From: Flavisolibacter sp.
GTDB taxonomy: Bacteria; Bacteroidota; Bacteroidia; Chitinophagales; Chitinophagaceae
Length of the DNA stretch: 7,421 nucleotides
Direction: 5' to 3'
Assembly (NCBI GenBank): GCA_025936195.1
Contig: JAICTW010000112.1
Span: 1 to 7,421 of the forward strand
Shown: in pieces, positions 1 through 5,945 of the stretch
Layout of the letters: each line of letters begins with the position of its first letter
Numbering within the stretch: the first letter of the stretch is position 1
The notes under the pieces: generated by a model
The model's database searches: none
What the model was told of the DNA's origin: nothing
The model's input: only the letters and a program-made list of their open reading frames with translations
Translations under genes and position numbers: made by a program

Positions 1-245
1 AATTCACGTAGCAGCGCAATGAACTCTGTGACCATCTGACGCGCGCCAGGGCGGATTTTGGAGTAGTTCTGAATCACTACCCTATACGGAACCTCGATGC
101 CGTTTATTTCGCCAGTTTCAATACTGTCTCGCAGCGCATCGAAGTTTCGGCCATGCCAAGGAGGAGCTTCTACTGCACGAAAAAAGGCTGTATACACGTC
201 GTCGGTTGAATTCCACTCCGACCCATCCAGCACCAATTCCTTCAT
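1..245 (-). CDS. Barstar-family protein (ribonuclease inhibitor-like), C-terminus beyond window
   Basis: Reading leftward from the ATG at 245-243, an uninterrupted frame of 81 codons runs to the window edge, so the C-terminus is missing. Residues 30-40, WHGRNFDALRD, match the signature helix of barstar (YYGENLDALWD in Bacillus barstar). D36 and D40 align with barstar Asp35 and Asp39, two of the residues that contact barnase; barstar Trp38 is Arg here. Around it are a beta-strand-like start (MKELVLDG) and EVPYRVVIQNYSKI, typical of barstar-like proteins in Proteobacteria. The family inhibits secreted or polymorphic-toxin ribonucleases by blocking the active site, in the cytoplasm. No barnase-like gene is visible; a partner would have to lie left of the window or elsewhere. 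The start is the first ATG; an in-frame GTG five codons upstream is possible. By hand count positions 1-240 are about 51% G+C, richer than the kdpE region. Family call fairly sure; activity inferred. Confidence 0.82.
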   Translation of the reverse strand, partial: MKELVLDGSEWNSTDDVYTAFFRAVEAPPWHGRNFDALRDSIETGEINGIEVPYRVVIQNYSKIRPGARQMVTEFIALLRE

Positions 246-273
246 ATCAAACTGAGACACTCCCGAAAATTCA

Positions 274-352
274 TTTGCTGTCGGCAGTCTTCCAAAGACG
301 GATAAATAAAGCGAAATGCTGTCCAAATGTTTGCAACCCAGGACAGGCCTGT
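274..352 (+). repeat. Intergenic repeat copy A
   Basis: This is the most left-hand of four related intergenic repeats. It starts TTTGCTGTCGGCAGTC, has an A-rich middle (GATAAATAAAGCGAA), then a second GCTGTCC and ends GGACAGGCCTG. The outer hairpin arms CTGTCC/GGACAG are kept with the inner GTT/AAC, but the sequence between is diverged from copies B and C. A second small hairpin, GTCTT-CCA-AAGAC, lies at 288-300. It sits between divergent genes (barstar on minus, the small secreted protein on plus), so it cannot be a simple shared terminator here. Confidence 0.7.
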
Positions 353-415
353 TTTGAATTAAGCTATTCAAACCGTAAATTAATTGCTCCCAATTCTTCA
401 CTGTAAACTGTCTGT

Positions 416-667
416 ATGATTAGAATAGTTTTTGCCCTGCTCTTATCATTTACTTTCTTCACATCAAACACGCAAGCCCCAGCCATTGTCAAAGTAGTTC
501 ATCCACGGGCATCTGCTGTATATATCTGTGATAACGGCAAAACGCAAGTTTACCATGTAAGCAAAAATTGCAGTGCCCTTAAAAGGTGTACGCATGAAAT
601 AAAAGAAGTTTCGGAAACTGATGCTATCAATAAATGGAAATTGAGAAAATGTAAAATCTGCGGATAG
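416..667 (+). CDS. Small secreted Cys-rich protein, function unknown
   Basis: An 83-residue protein. Residues 1-21 look like a signal peptide (MIR, then a hydrophobic stretch VFALLLSFTFF, then SNTQA before a likely cleavage), so it should be exported. The mature part carries C38, H47, C52, C58 and a final C79-x2-C82. The spacing (VYIC ... VYHVSKNCSALKRC ... CKIC) recalls a group of small uncharacterised Bacteroidota and Bacteroidota-phage proteins with the form YIC...YH...C.gL..C......A...C. I do not know a named function. The Cys/His pattern suggests a metal-binding or disulfide-stabilised fold; this is inference. The gene has no close partner: the next convincing gene starts over 500 bases downstream. 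ATG at 416 is chosen because the signal peptide begins there; no Shine-Dalgarno is evident. Confidence 0.75.
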   Translation: MIRIVFALLLSFTFFTSNTQAPAIVKVVHPRASAVYICDNGKTQVYHVSKNCSALKRCTHEIKEVSETDAINKWKLRKCKICG

Positions 668-704
668 ATTGCATAAACTTCGCTTTAATTCTGCAGGCTT
701 AAGT

Positions 705-763
705 CTGAGAGGCAAAAAATGACTAAGGCTAACCTTGGCGCTCTCAGGTAACTATACTGTTAC
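705..763 (+). terminator. Tandem hairpins downstream of the small secreted gene (possible terminator)
   Basis: The first hairpin pairs CTGAGAG-GC with GC-g-CTCTCAG around an inner AAGG/CCTT stem with a CTAA loop. A second one, GTAAC/GTTAC with a 6-base loop, follows directly. They begin 38 bases after the stop of the gene ending at 667, a plausible place for transcription termination. No T-run follows, so a classical intrinsic terminator is not shown; a structured RNA is an alternative. Confidence 0.3.
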
Positions 764-1138
764 ACCAGGCCAATATCCTGCTAAGAATAGCTTGACGGTG
801 CATTGTTTACAACCACACTTTGTAATGTGGCAGAAATAGTAAGGTACATTGTTTCTTTTTATCGCTTTACTTTCCGGAGAAATCTCCACATCAACATCCA
901 GACACAGAAAAACTGACAACCAAATTGCCAACATGCATCAAACCGGCTTTATTTTTTTACAAACTAATGGTGCAACTGCCACAGCAGTTGTTCGCGGCAT
1001 TTCCTTCAGATATCATCGCATTAAAACCAGTGTTCTTTTTTGAGTTACTGATTTACGAAGAATTGGGTCCTCATATTTTATGTACCAAACATAAGTTCCG
1101 GCGGATCGTCTCATAGCTTGCCCCAGTTGTTTATAAAT

Positions 1139-1170
1139 TTTGCTATTGCGTACAATTGCCTATATCTTAG
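1139..1170 (+). promoter_or_regulatory. Putative Bacteroidota-type promoter of the DUF7010-like gene
   Basis: TTTG at 1139-1142 is followed after 20 bases by TATCTTAG at 1163-1170. The Bacteroidota primary-sigma consensus is TTTG, a 19-21 base spacer, then TAnnTTTG; only one base of the -7 box deviates. Transcription would start near 1177, giving a leader of about 20-35 bases before either candidate ATG (1196 or 1211). Confidence 0.45.
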
Positions 1171-1195
1171 TGTTTAGGCGATTTATAACCGCATA

Positions 1196-1777
1196 ATGAA
1201 AGATGGTATTATGACAAAACACCAATTTGATAATCTACGCTTGGAATTATCAACGAAAGCAAAAAACGGACTTGATTTTACCTTGGCTGCCGGAATTATC
1301 TGGCTATTGATTTCATTTATATGGACAATCCATAACAGTGCTTACAACAAGTCTATATTCACCTTTATTGTAGGAGCCTTGCTGTTGCCGCTGGCTTTCT
1401 TGTTTTCAAAATTGTTTAGCACCACGTGGACAATTGAAGGCAACTCATTGCAACCTTTGGGACTTCAATTAAACTTTGCACAATTATTTTATTTTCCTTT
1501 TTTAATTTTTATACTTATCAAGTTTCCGGACTATTTCGTTATGACCTATGCTATTATAACGGGAGCTCATCTTTTCCCTTATGCCTGGTTTTATAATACA
1601 CCTTTATATGCCATTTTCGCCGGAATCATATCAGTTGGGTCATTCATTCTTGCTTTAATAATGCCACTTAATAAAATGTACATTGTACCCATTTTTACAT
1701 CTGCATCCTTACTCATGTTGACGGTTCTTCTTTATTTTGACAGTGCCCGGAAACGGAAAAATCTTGTCGTAGACTAA
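1196..1777 (+). CDS. Multi-pass membrane protein, DUF7010-like
   Basis: A 193-residue hydrophobic protein. After a charged cytoplasmic-looking start (to about residue 22), segments at roughly 27-44, 51-70, 93-111, 113-131, 135-155 and 160-181 are long enough to span the membrane, and it ends with a basic tail (ARKRKN). The pattern of K-N-G-L-D-F-T-L-A-A-G-I-I-W-L-L near the start, a central MTYAIITGAHLFPYAWFY and the overall length match what I remember of the DUF7010 family, known mainly from Firmicutes and Bacteroidota and without an assigned function. No catalytic or transport motif is recognised. A second ATG at 1211 (M6) is an equally good start, as no Shine-Dalgarno separates them. It appears to be a single-gene unit with its own putative promoter and is convergent with kup. 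Gene confident; family moderately so. Confidence 0.78.
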   Translation: MKDGIMTKHQFDNLRLELSTKAKNGLDFTLAAGIIWLLISFIWTIHNSAYNKSIFTFIVGALLLPLAFLFSKLFSTTWTIEGNSLQPLGLQLNFAQLFYFPFLIFILIKFPDYFVMTYAIITGAHLFPYAWFYNTPLYAIFAGIISVGSFILALIMPLNKMYIVPIFTSASLLMLTVLLYFDSARKRKNLVVD

Positions 1778-1824
1778 ACTGCCGGAAACATCTCCTCTCT
1801 CGAAGAGTCTCCGCATCAGCATCC

Positions 1825-1905
1825 CATGCTGTCGGTAGTGTTCTGGCGAAATCTTAAATAAGAAGCGAATGCTGTCCTGATGTTGGCAACTCAGGACGGG
1901 TCTGG
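1825..1905 (+). repeat. Intergenic repeat copy B
   Basis: An 81-base copy, almost identical to copy C in its right half: GCGAATGCTGTCCTGATG, then TTGGCAACTCAGGAC, then GGGTCTGG. The hairpin arms GTCCTGA/TCAGGAC are perfect (7 bp) around TGTTGGCAAC, which has an inner GTT/AAC pairing. The left half (CATGCTGTCGGTAGTGTTC) is more diverged. It lies between the convergent 3' ends of the DUF7010-like gene and kup, so it could serve as a two-way terminator. Confidence 0.8.
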
Positions 1906-1965
1906 GCCAATGAGATGGCAAAACAAAATAATAGCAGTCTGATCCTATTCTGATTTTAGAGCCCA

Positions 1966-3390
1966 TTATTCCTGGATTCTCATCATACGTAAATTCGTAA
2001 TTGGAGAAATGATCAAGGGAAATTTTTCAACTACTACATTGCTCGGGTCTAACCCAAACCCTCTTTCTTCTGAAAGGCTGATTGCTTTTAACCAGAAGTG
2101 AAGCTTCATGATCAACCGTTCCCAAATCGGAAGGTCGTTGTCCTGGCTTAAATATTTTTCCATTACGATGAATTGAAAATCCCCAACGATATGATTTCGT
2201 TCCAGGCTTTCGTAACGGCTGGTTATATTCACCTCGCGGTTTTTGACAAGGTCTGCTACAACTTTTCTGAACAAAAGATTAATACGGGGCTGAACACGGA
2301 AGCCAAGTCGAAACTCAACTCTTATAATGTCGTTCGGGATGATGTGTTCAACTTTGTATTCAGCTGTATAGGGATCATCCAAAGTATCTACGTGAACAAA
2401 CCAATAGATGTCGGCCCGCTTTGGCTTTTTATTGAGTATGGAGTAAATGATCTTATGTTCTATTTCCTTTGGATTATCTGCACTGGTAAGATAAACCAGG
2501 TGTGTAGCAAACTTTGGAACTGAACGGTCGTTGCTTAATTCCTGGATCTTTTCGATGTAATGTTCAAGCCGCACAAACTCCACATAACGGTTTTTGATCT
2601 TTCTTGCGCGGAACCATACATACATAATAAGAAACAACAATCCGCCAACCAGCAGGGTTACGTAACCGCCATGAGGGAACTTATTCATATTGGCGAACAG
2701 GAAACTTAATTCAATGGTCAGGTAGATGAACAAATACAGGTAAATGAACCGTTTCCTTACACGGCGAAGCACCAGGTAGTTGGAAAAAAGTAGGGAGGTC
2801 GCAATCATGGTTACTGTTATTGCCAATCCGTAAGCTGCTTCCATGTTGGATGCTTTTTTAAAAAAAAGAACAATACCAATGCAACCCACGAACAAAAGAA
2901 AATTAGCTGCGGGCACATAAAGTTGTCCTCTGGCTTCGGAAGGATAGTTGATCTTTAACTTGGGCCAAAGGTTCAGCCGCATGGCCTCACTAACCAAAGT
3001 GAACGAACCTGATATCAGGGCCTGGCTTGCAATAATGGCTGCAGCAGTAGCAATGGCAATCCCAAAATAAAGGAACCAGTGTGGCATCACTCCGTAAAAA
3101 GGATTGAATCCGTTTTCAATCATATCGGAACCAATGAGTTTGCCATTGTAATAGGTAAGCAGCCATGCGCCTTGTCCCAGATAGTTTATGATTAGACATG
3201 ATTTTACAAATACCCACGAGTAACGGATGTTCCATTTGCCGCAATGTCCCAGGTCAGAATACAATGCTTCGGCACCGGTTGTACAAAGGAACACACCACC
3301 TAAAATGAAAAAGCCATCTGGGTAAGCGATCAATAATTTTATACCGTAGTAGGGATTGAATGCTTTTAGGATGGAGAGGTCGTCAAAAAA
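1966..3390 (-). CDS. kup: Potassium uptake protein Kup, C-terminal part (frame-shifted from its N-terminus)
   Basis: This frame carries the larger part of a KUP/HAK/KT potassium-proton symporter of the inner membrane. It continues the N-terminal frame after a one-base shift at the T-run (3385-3391) and ends at 1966. Recognisable family blocks are KAFNPYYGI, TTGAEALYSDLGH (its Glu aligns with E. coli Kup Glu229), NYLGQGAWLL, FYGVMPHW, IASQALISGSFTL, NMEAAYGLAITVTM and FANMNKFPHGG, followed by a cytoplasmic C-terminal domain of about 220 residues. Joined to the first frame by a -1 step the protein would be 655 residues, normal for the family. The frame is open leftward as far as 3531, but residues before HFFDDL do not resemble Kup. 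If translated alone it might start at the ATG at 3426, which would lack the first membrane helices and the GDIGTSPLY motif. It is convergent with the DUF7010-like gene. Confidence 0.9.
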   Translation of the reverse strand, partial: FFDDLSILKAFNPYYGIKLLIAYPDGFFILGGVFLCTTGAEALYSDLGHCGKWNIRYSWVFVKSCLIINYLGQGAWLLTYYNGKLIGSDMIENGFNPFYGVMPHWFLYFGIAIATAAAIIASQALISGSFTLVSEAMRLNLWPKLKINYPSEARGQLYVPAANFLLFVGCIGIVLFFKKASNMEAAYGLAITVTMIATSLLFSNYLVLRRVRKRFIYLYLFIYLTIELSFLFANMNKFPHGGYVTLLVGGLLFLIMYVWFRARKIKNRYVEFVRLEHYIEKIQELSNDRSVPKFATHLVYLTSADNPKEIEHKIIYSILNKKPKRADIYWFVHVDTLDDPYTAEYKVEHIIPNDIIRVEFRLGFRVQPRINLLFRKVVADLVKNREVNITSRYESLERNHIVGDFQFIVMEKYLSQDNDLPIWERLIMKLHFWLKAISLSEERGFGLDPSNVVVEKFPLIISPITNLRMMRIQE

Positions 3391-3932
3391 ATGATGAGCC
3401 CAAGTACGGCCAGCATTACAAACCATCCTGTCATTATAGGCCCGAAAAACCGTCCGATAAATGCAGTACCAAATTGCTGAATAAAAAAGAGAAAAGATAA
3501 AATGCCAATAACGATATAGATCACCGTCCATTGGGAAATATTGCTCAGTGCCGGCACTTGCTTCAAGCCTTCAATTGCAGATGTTACTGAAATTGGGGGA
3601 GTGATCATTCCATCAGCAAGCAATGCCGCGCCACCGAGAACAGCCGGAAGGACCAGCCATTTTTTTCTTCTTCGCACAAGAGCGTACAGGGAAAAGATGC
3701 CTCCTTCCCCCCGGTTGTCAGCCTGCAGAGTAAGTACCACATACTTAATAGTTGTTTGAAGAGTAAGCGTCCAGATGATGAGGGATAAAGAACCAATGAT
3801 CAATTCTTCGCTGATCACTTTCCCACTGGTAATGGCATTGAGTACATATAGGGGCGATGTGCCGATATCTCCGTAAATAATTCCAAGGGCAATTAATAAA
3901 CCTGCAAGGCTTACTCTGTTATGTGAGGACAT
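3366..3932 (-). CDS. kup: Potassium uptake protein Kup, N-terminal part, ending early at a frameshift
   Basis: This frame of 188 codons begins at the ATG at 3932 and carries the first third of Kup. Visible family motifs are GIIYGDIGTSPLYV (17-30; D22 aligns with E. coli Asp23), QADNRGEGGIFSLYAL (70-85) and LLADGMITPPISVTSAIEGL (105-123-region; E121 aligns with E. coli Glu116). About four to five membrane helices are included. After residue 182 the frame leaves the family sequence and stops after six foreign residues (LTTSPS). The correct continuation (FDDLSILKAFNPYY) is in the -1 frame. As written, translation yields a truncated, probably inactive protein unless ribosomes slip or the base count is wrong. 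A perfect -7 box lies 26-33 bases upstream of the start, and the gene is divergent from the kdpD-like kinase. Confidence 0.9.
   Translation of the reverse strand: MSSHNRVSLAGLLIALGIIYGDIGTSPLYVLNAITSGKVISEELIIGSLSLIIWTLTLQTTIKYVVLTLQADNRGEGGIFSLYALVRRRKKWLVLPAVLGGAALLADGMITPPISVTSAIEGLKQVPALSNISQWTVIYIVIGILSFLFFIQQFGTAFIGRFFGPIMTGWFVMLAVLGLIIFLTTSPS
3385..3391 (-). other. kup: Homopolymer frameshift site in kup
   Basis: Seven consecutive A on the plus strand (seven T in mRNA sense, ATC-ATT-TTT-TTG-ACG) mark the switch of frame. Adding one T gives GLI-I-F-F-DDLSILKAFNP and restores an alignment with E. coli Kup with no gap between GL and the ALNP block. The heptamer T-TTT-TTG has the X-XXY-YYZ form of a -1 slippery site. 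I see neither a Shine-Dalgarno-like stimulator just upstream nor a strong hairpin just downstream, so an indel or a base-calling error is more likely than programmed slippage. Confidence 0.85.
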
Positions 3933-3957
3933 TTTCTTCTCAAAAAATTTGAAGCGT

Positions 3958-3965
3958 CAAAAGTA
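3958..3965 (-). promoter_or_regulatory. Putative -7 box of the kup promoter
   Basis: On the minus strand this reads TACTTTTG, a perfect TAnnTTTG box of the Bacteroidota type. Transcription would start near 3951, about 18 bases before the kup ATG. No clear TTTG -33 element lies at the usual distance, which would fit a promoter needing an activator. Confidence 0.45.
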
Positions 3966-4009
3966 GTTTTGTCTTGCGGTACCGGCCTGGTTTGGTTGTT
4001 TTCGGAGAT

Positions 4010-4031
4010 AAATCTTTATAAAATCTTTATG
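4010..4031 (+). promoter_or_regulatory. Tandem 11-bp direct repeat, putative KdpE operator
   Basis: AAATCTTTATA (4010-4020) is followed immediately by AAATCTTTATG (4021-4031), identical at 10 of 11 positions. OmpR/PhoB-class regulators bind head-to-tail half-sites spaced about one helical turn. The core here is TTTATA-N5-TTTATG; as I recall, the E. coli KdpE site has TTTATA-N5-TTTACA. It ends 14 bases upstream of the putative -33 element of the kinase promoter, a good position for an activator, and also lies in the shared divergent region with kup. The repeat is seen directly; KdpE binding is inferred. Confidence 0.5.
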
Positions 4032-4045
4032 TGCCTGCCAGGGGC

Positions 4046-4076
4046 TTGCCTCCTTTCTGGGCTATACTTACATTTG
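4046..4076 (+). promoter_or_regulatory. Putative kdpDE promoter
   Basis: TTG at 4046-4048 (as CTTG, one base from TTTG) is followed after 20 bases by TACATTTG at 4069-4076, a perfect TAnnTTTG box. The expected transcription start is about 4082-4084, at or next to the kinase ATG (4084), implying a leaderless or nearly leaderless message. Confidence 0.5.
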
Positions 4077-4083
4077 ATATGGG

Positions 4084-5163
4084 ATGAAGGTATTTTTATT
4101 AAACAAACTAAGCAGGGAGAAGCAATATATCTATTGTCTGGTCGCGGTCATTTTGGTTTCTGCAATTTGCCTCGGATTGTCACCTGCGCTGGGATACAGG
4201 GTGGTTGCTTTGATACTGCTGCTTACTGTTTCACTGCTCGCCATCAGTTTTGATATTTTACCGGTTTTAATTTCCGCTGCATTAAGCGCTTTTATCTGGG
4301 ACGTATTTTTTATTCCGCCCCGGCTTACTGTTCATATAAATACAGCAGAGGATACCATCCTTTTGATCATGTATTTTGTTATTGCCATGATTAATGGTGT
4401 ATTGACCTATAAAATACGGCAGGCAGAAAAAGTATCCACTTTAAAAGAAGAAAAAGCCAACAGCGTAAAATTGTACAACACCATTTTGAATTCTTTATCT
4501 CACGAATTGCGGACTCCCATTGCAGCTATCATTGGTGCCGCAGATAATCTTCAATCCAATGAGAATCTTTCAACACAAGACCGTGAACAATTGATTACTG
4601 AAATATCGAAAGCATCATTGAGGTTAAATCAGCAGGTAGAAAATTTGTTGAATATTTCAAGACTGGAATCGGGGCACATAAAACCGAAAAATGATTGGTG
4701 CGATATTGTTGAATTGGTTTATGAAGTAGTAAAAAAGATAGAAGAGAATAACTCAAAGCAAAAAGTAAATATCAGTATCAATCAAAACCTGCCTTTATGC
4801 AGTATTGACAAAGGCATGTTGGATCAGATTATTTATAATCTTTTGAACAATGCGGCTGTACATACGCAGCCCGGAACAGGAATCAGACTTACTGTTAACT
4901 GCCATGCCAATTTATTACAGATTGTTATTGAAGATGAAGGTCCGGGCTTTAGGGATGTTGATATGAAAGATGTCTTTCGAAAATTTTCGCGCAACAGAAC
5001 GGGCACGACCAGCGGTTCGGGTCTGGGCCTTTCTATTGTCAAAGGCTTTACAGAAGCATTAAAGGGAAGTGTAGAGCTAAAAAAAGGATACAACGGAGGA
5101 GCACAATTCACGGTTTTAATCTCCGTGAAAACATCGTACTCGTTAATACCGGAAGATGAATAA
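4084..5163 (+). CDS. kdpD: KdpD-type sensor histidine kinase lacking the N-terminal KdpD domain
   Basis: A 359-residue membrane histidine kinase. Residues about 16-108 form four membrane helices of the DUF4118 kind found in KdpD, including FFIPPR (75-80). A linker (109-130) leads to the dimerisation/phospho-acceptor domain with LSHELRTP, H140 being the phosphorylated His. The ATPase domain has the N box NLLNNAAVH (252-260), DEGPGF (284-289), the F box VFRKFSR and GSGLGLSIVKG (311-321). E. coli KdpD is near 890 residues, with an N-terminal nucleotide-binding/Usp region and a GAF domain; both are absent. In Bacteroidota the N-terminal KdpD part is often a separate protein, so this is probably normal form, not truncation. 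It phosphorylates the KdpE encoded next, whose ATG overlaps its last codons by 8 bases. The ATG at 4084 fits the family start (KVFLLNKLSREKQYIY), although the putative -7 box leaves almost no leader. Signal sensed (low K+ or osmotic state) inferred from the family. Confidence 0.88.
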   Translation: MKVFLLNKLSREKQYIYCLVAVILVSAICLGLSPALGYRVVALILLLTVSLLAISFDILPVLISAALSAFIWDVFFIPPRLTVHINTAEDTILLIMYFVIAMINGVLTYKIRQAEKVSTLKEEKANSVKLYNTILNSLSHELRTPIAAIIGAADNLQSNENLSTQDREQLITEISKASLRLNQQVENLLNISRLESGHIKPKNDWCDIVELVYEVVKKIEENNSKQKVNISINQNLPLCSIDKGMLDQIIYNLLNNAAVHTQPGTGIRLTVNCHANLLQIVIEDEGPGFRDVDMKDVFRKFSRNRTGTTSGSGLGLSIVKGFTEALKGSVELKKGYNGGAQFTVLISVKTSYSLIPEDE

Positions 5164-5848
5164 GCCAGAAATATTGATCATTGATGATGAACCTCAAATA
5201 AGAAAGTTGTTGGAGATTACTCTTCAAAGTAATGGCTATTTAACCAAATCAGCTCATTCCGGAAAAGAGGGCTTGATCATGGCAGGCAATCATCCGCCTG
5301 AACTCATTATACTTGATCTGGGATTGCCTGATGAAAGCGGCCATGTTGTTTTGAAAAGATTGAGACAGTGGTACACGAATCCTATCGTCATCGTTTCAGT
5401 GCAAAAAGATGAGGAAGATATCATTGCAGCCCTGGACAATGGTGCTAACGATTACCTGTCAAAACCTTTTCGCACAGGCGAGTTGTTAGCAAGAATACGC
5501 TCTGCTATGAGAGATATTATACCTGATGACACAGGCAATATTGTTGAATGCGACGGATTGAAAATTAATTTATCAACAGGAGCAGTTATAAAAAATAATA
5601 CCTTGGTCAGGTTAACTTCCACGGAATACAATTTACTTGCATTACTGGTTCGTAATCGGGGAAAAGTATTGACCCACCACTATCTTTTGAGAGCTATATG
5701 GGGGCCGGGATTTATTAATCAGTCGCAATACCTGCGTGTATTCATTGCGCAGATCCGGAAAAAAATCGAAGAAGATCCTAACGATCCACAATATCTATTA
5801 ACCGAATCAGGCCTCGGGTACCGGTTCGTAGCAATATATGACCAGTGA
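5156..5848 (+). CDS. kdpE: KdpE response regulator (OmpR/PhoB class)
   Basis: A 230-residue two-domain regulator. The receiver (about 4-118) has the acidic pair D10/D11, phospho-acceptor D54 in LIILDLGLPD, S81 and K103 in NDYLSKPFRTGEL. The last stretch, with IAALDNGANDYLSKPF before it, is very close to E. coli KdpE. The C-terminal winged helix (about 128-226) has LTSTEYNLLALLVRNRGKVL, then LLRAIWGP, SQYLRVFIAQIRKKIEEDP and a final TESGLGYRF, again matching KdpE closely. Phosphorylated by the upstream kinase, it should activate potassium-transport genes. The ATG at 5156 overlaps the kinase stop (ATGAATAA), indicating translational coupling. No kdpFABC operon is in the window, so the target here may be the adjacent divergent kup and its own operon; the tandem repeat at 4010-4031 is a candidate site. 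The gene is followed by a strong hairpin. Confidence 0.93.
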   Translation: MNKPEILIIDDEPQIRKLLEITLQSNGYLTKSAHSGKEGLIMAGNHPPELIILDLGLPDESGHVVLKRLRQWYTNPIVIVSVQKDEEDIIAALDNGANDYLSKPFRTGELLARIRSAMRDIIPDDTGNIVECDGLKINLSTGAVIKNNTLVRLTSTEYNLLALLVRNRGKVLTHHYLLRAIWGPGFINQSQYLRVFIAQIRKKIEEDPNDPQYLLTESGLGYRFVAIYDQ

Positions 5849-5913
5849 TAATCTTCAGGAGTTTGCATCTTTTCGGATTTTTTTCGTCATCGTTTTGCAG
5901 TTAATCAACTCAG

Positions 5914-5945
5914 TGGTAAGACCCACGCTGTCCGTGGTCTTACCA
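5914..5945 (+). terminator. Strong hairpin after kdpE, probable terminator
   Basis: TGGTAAGACC (5914-5923) pairs with GGTCTTACCA (5936-5945), with one bulged C and three more pairs (ACG/CGT) around the loop CTGTC. The stem has about 13 pairs, starts 66 bases after the kdpE stop, and its right arm forms the beginning of repeat copy C. No T-run follows, so termination is inferred from position and stability. Confidence 0.5.

Larger units (their letters stand above)
668..1195. other. 528-base gap without a convincing gene; structured left half
   Basis: Short open frames here (for example 752-934 minus, 849-1043 plus, 925-1116 plus) have no recognisable domain and no gene-like composition, so none is called. 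The left half contains several inverted repeats: CTGAGAG (705-711) with CTCTCAG (741-747) enclosing AAGG-CTAA-CCTT (725-736); GTAAC-TATACT-GTTAC (748-763); and CCACA/TGTGG (813-830). GGAGA-AA-TCTCC lies at 876-887. The right end holds a putative promoter for the next gene. A small RNA, attenuator or the remains of a lost gene are possible; nothing decides between them. Confidence 0.5.

Noticed and set aside
704..766. TPP or glycine riboswitch, suggested by CTGAGAG and CTCTCAGG
   Set aside because: Only these short strings match. The remaining conserved cores of either riboswitch are missing and no metabolic gene follows.
752..934. Minus-strand 60-codon open frame
   Set aside because: No recognisable domain, and it overlaps the structured gap with no upstream signals.
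849..1116. Plus-strand open frames of about 63 codons in two frames
   Set aside because: Overlapping short frames of unlike-protein composition, one needing a TTG start; treated as chance or as unprovable gene remains.
2173..2523. Plus-strand 116-codon frame inside kup
   Set aside because: Lies wholly opposite the conserved Kup C-terminal domain; shadow of the real coding strand.
3385..3391. Programmed -1 frameshifting as the preferred explanation for kup
   Set aside because: The heptamer fits, but no upstream Shine-Dalgarno-like element or clear downstream hairpin is visible, and I know of no Kup protein made this way; kept only as an alternative.
3969..4253. Plus-strand 94-codon frame across the kup/kdpD divergent region
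   Set aside because: Overlaps the start of the kinase in another frame, has no recognisable domain, and covers the putative promoter elements.
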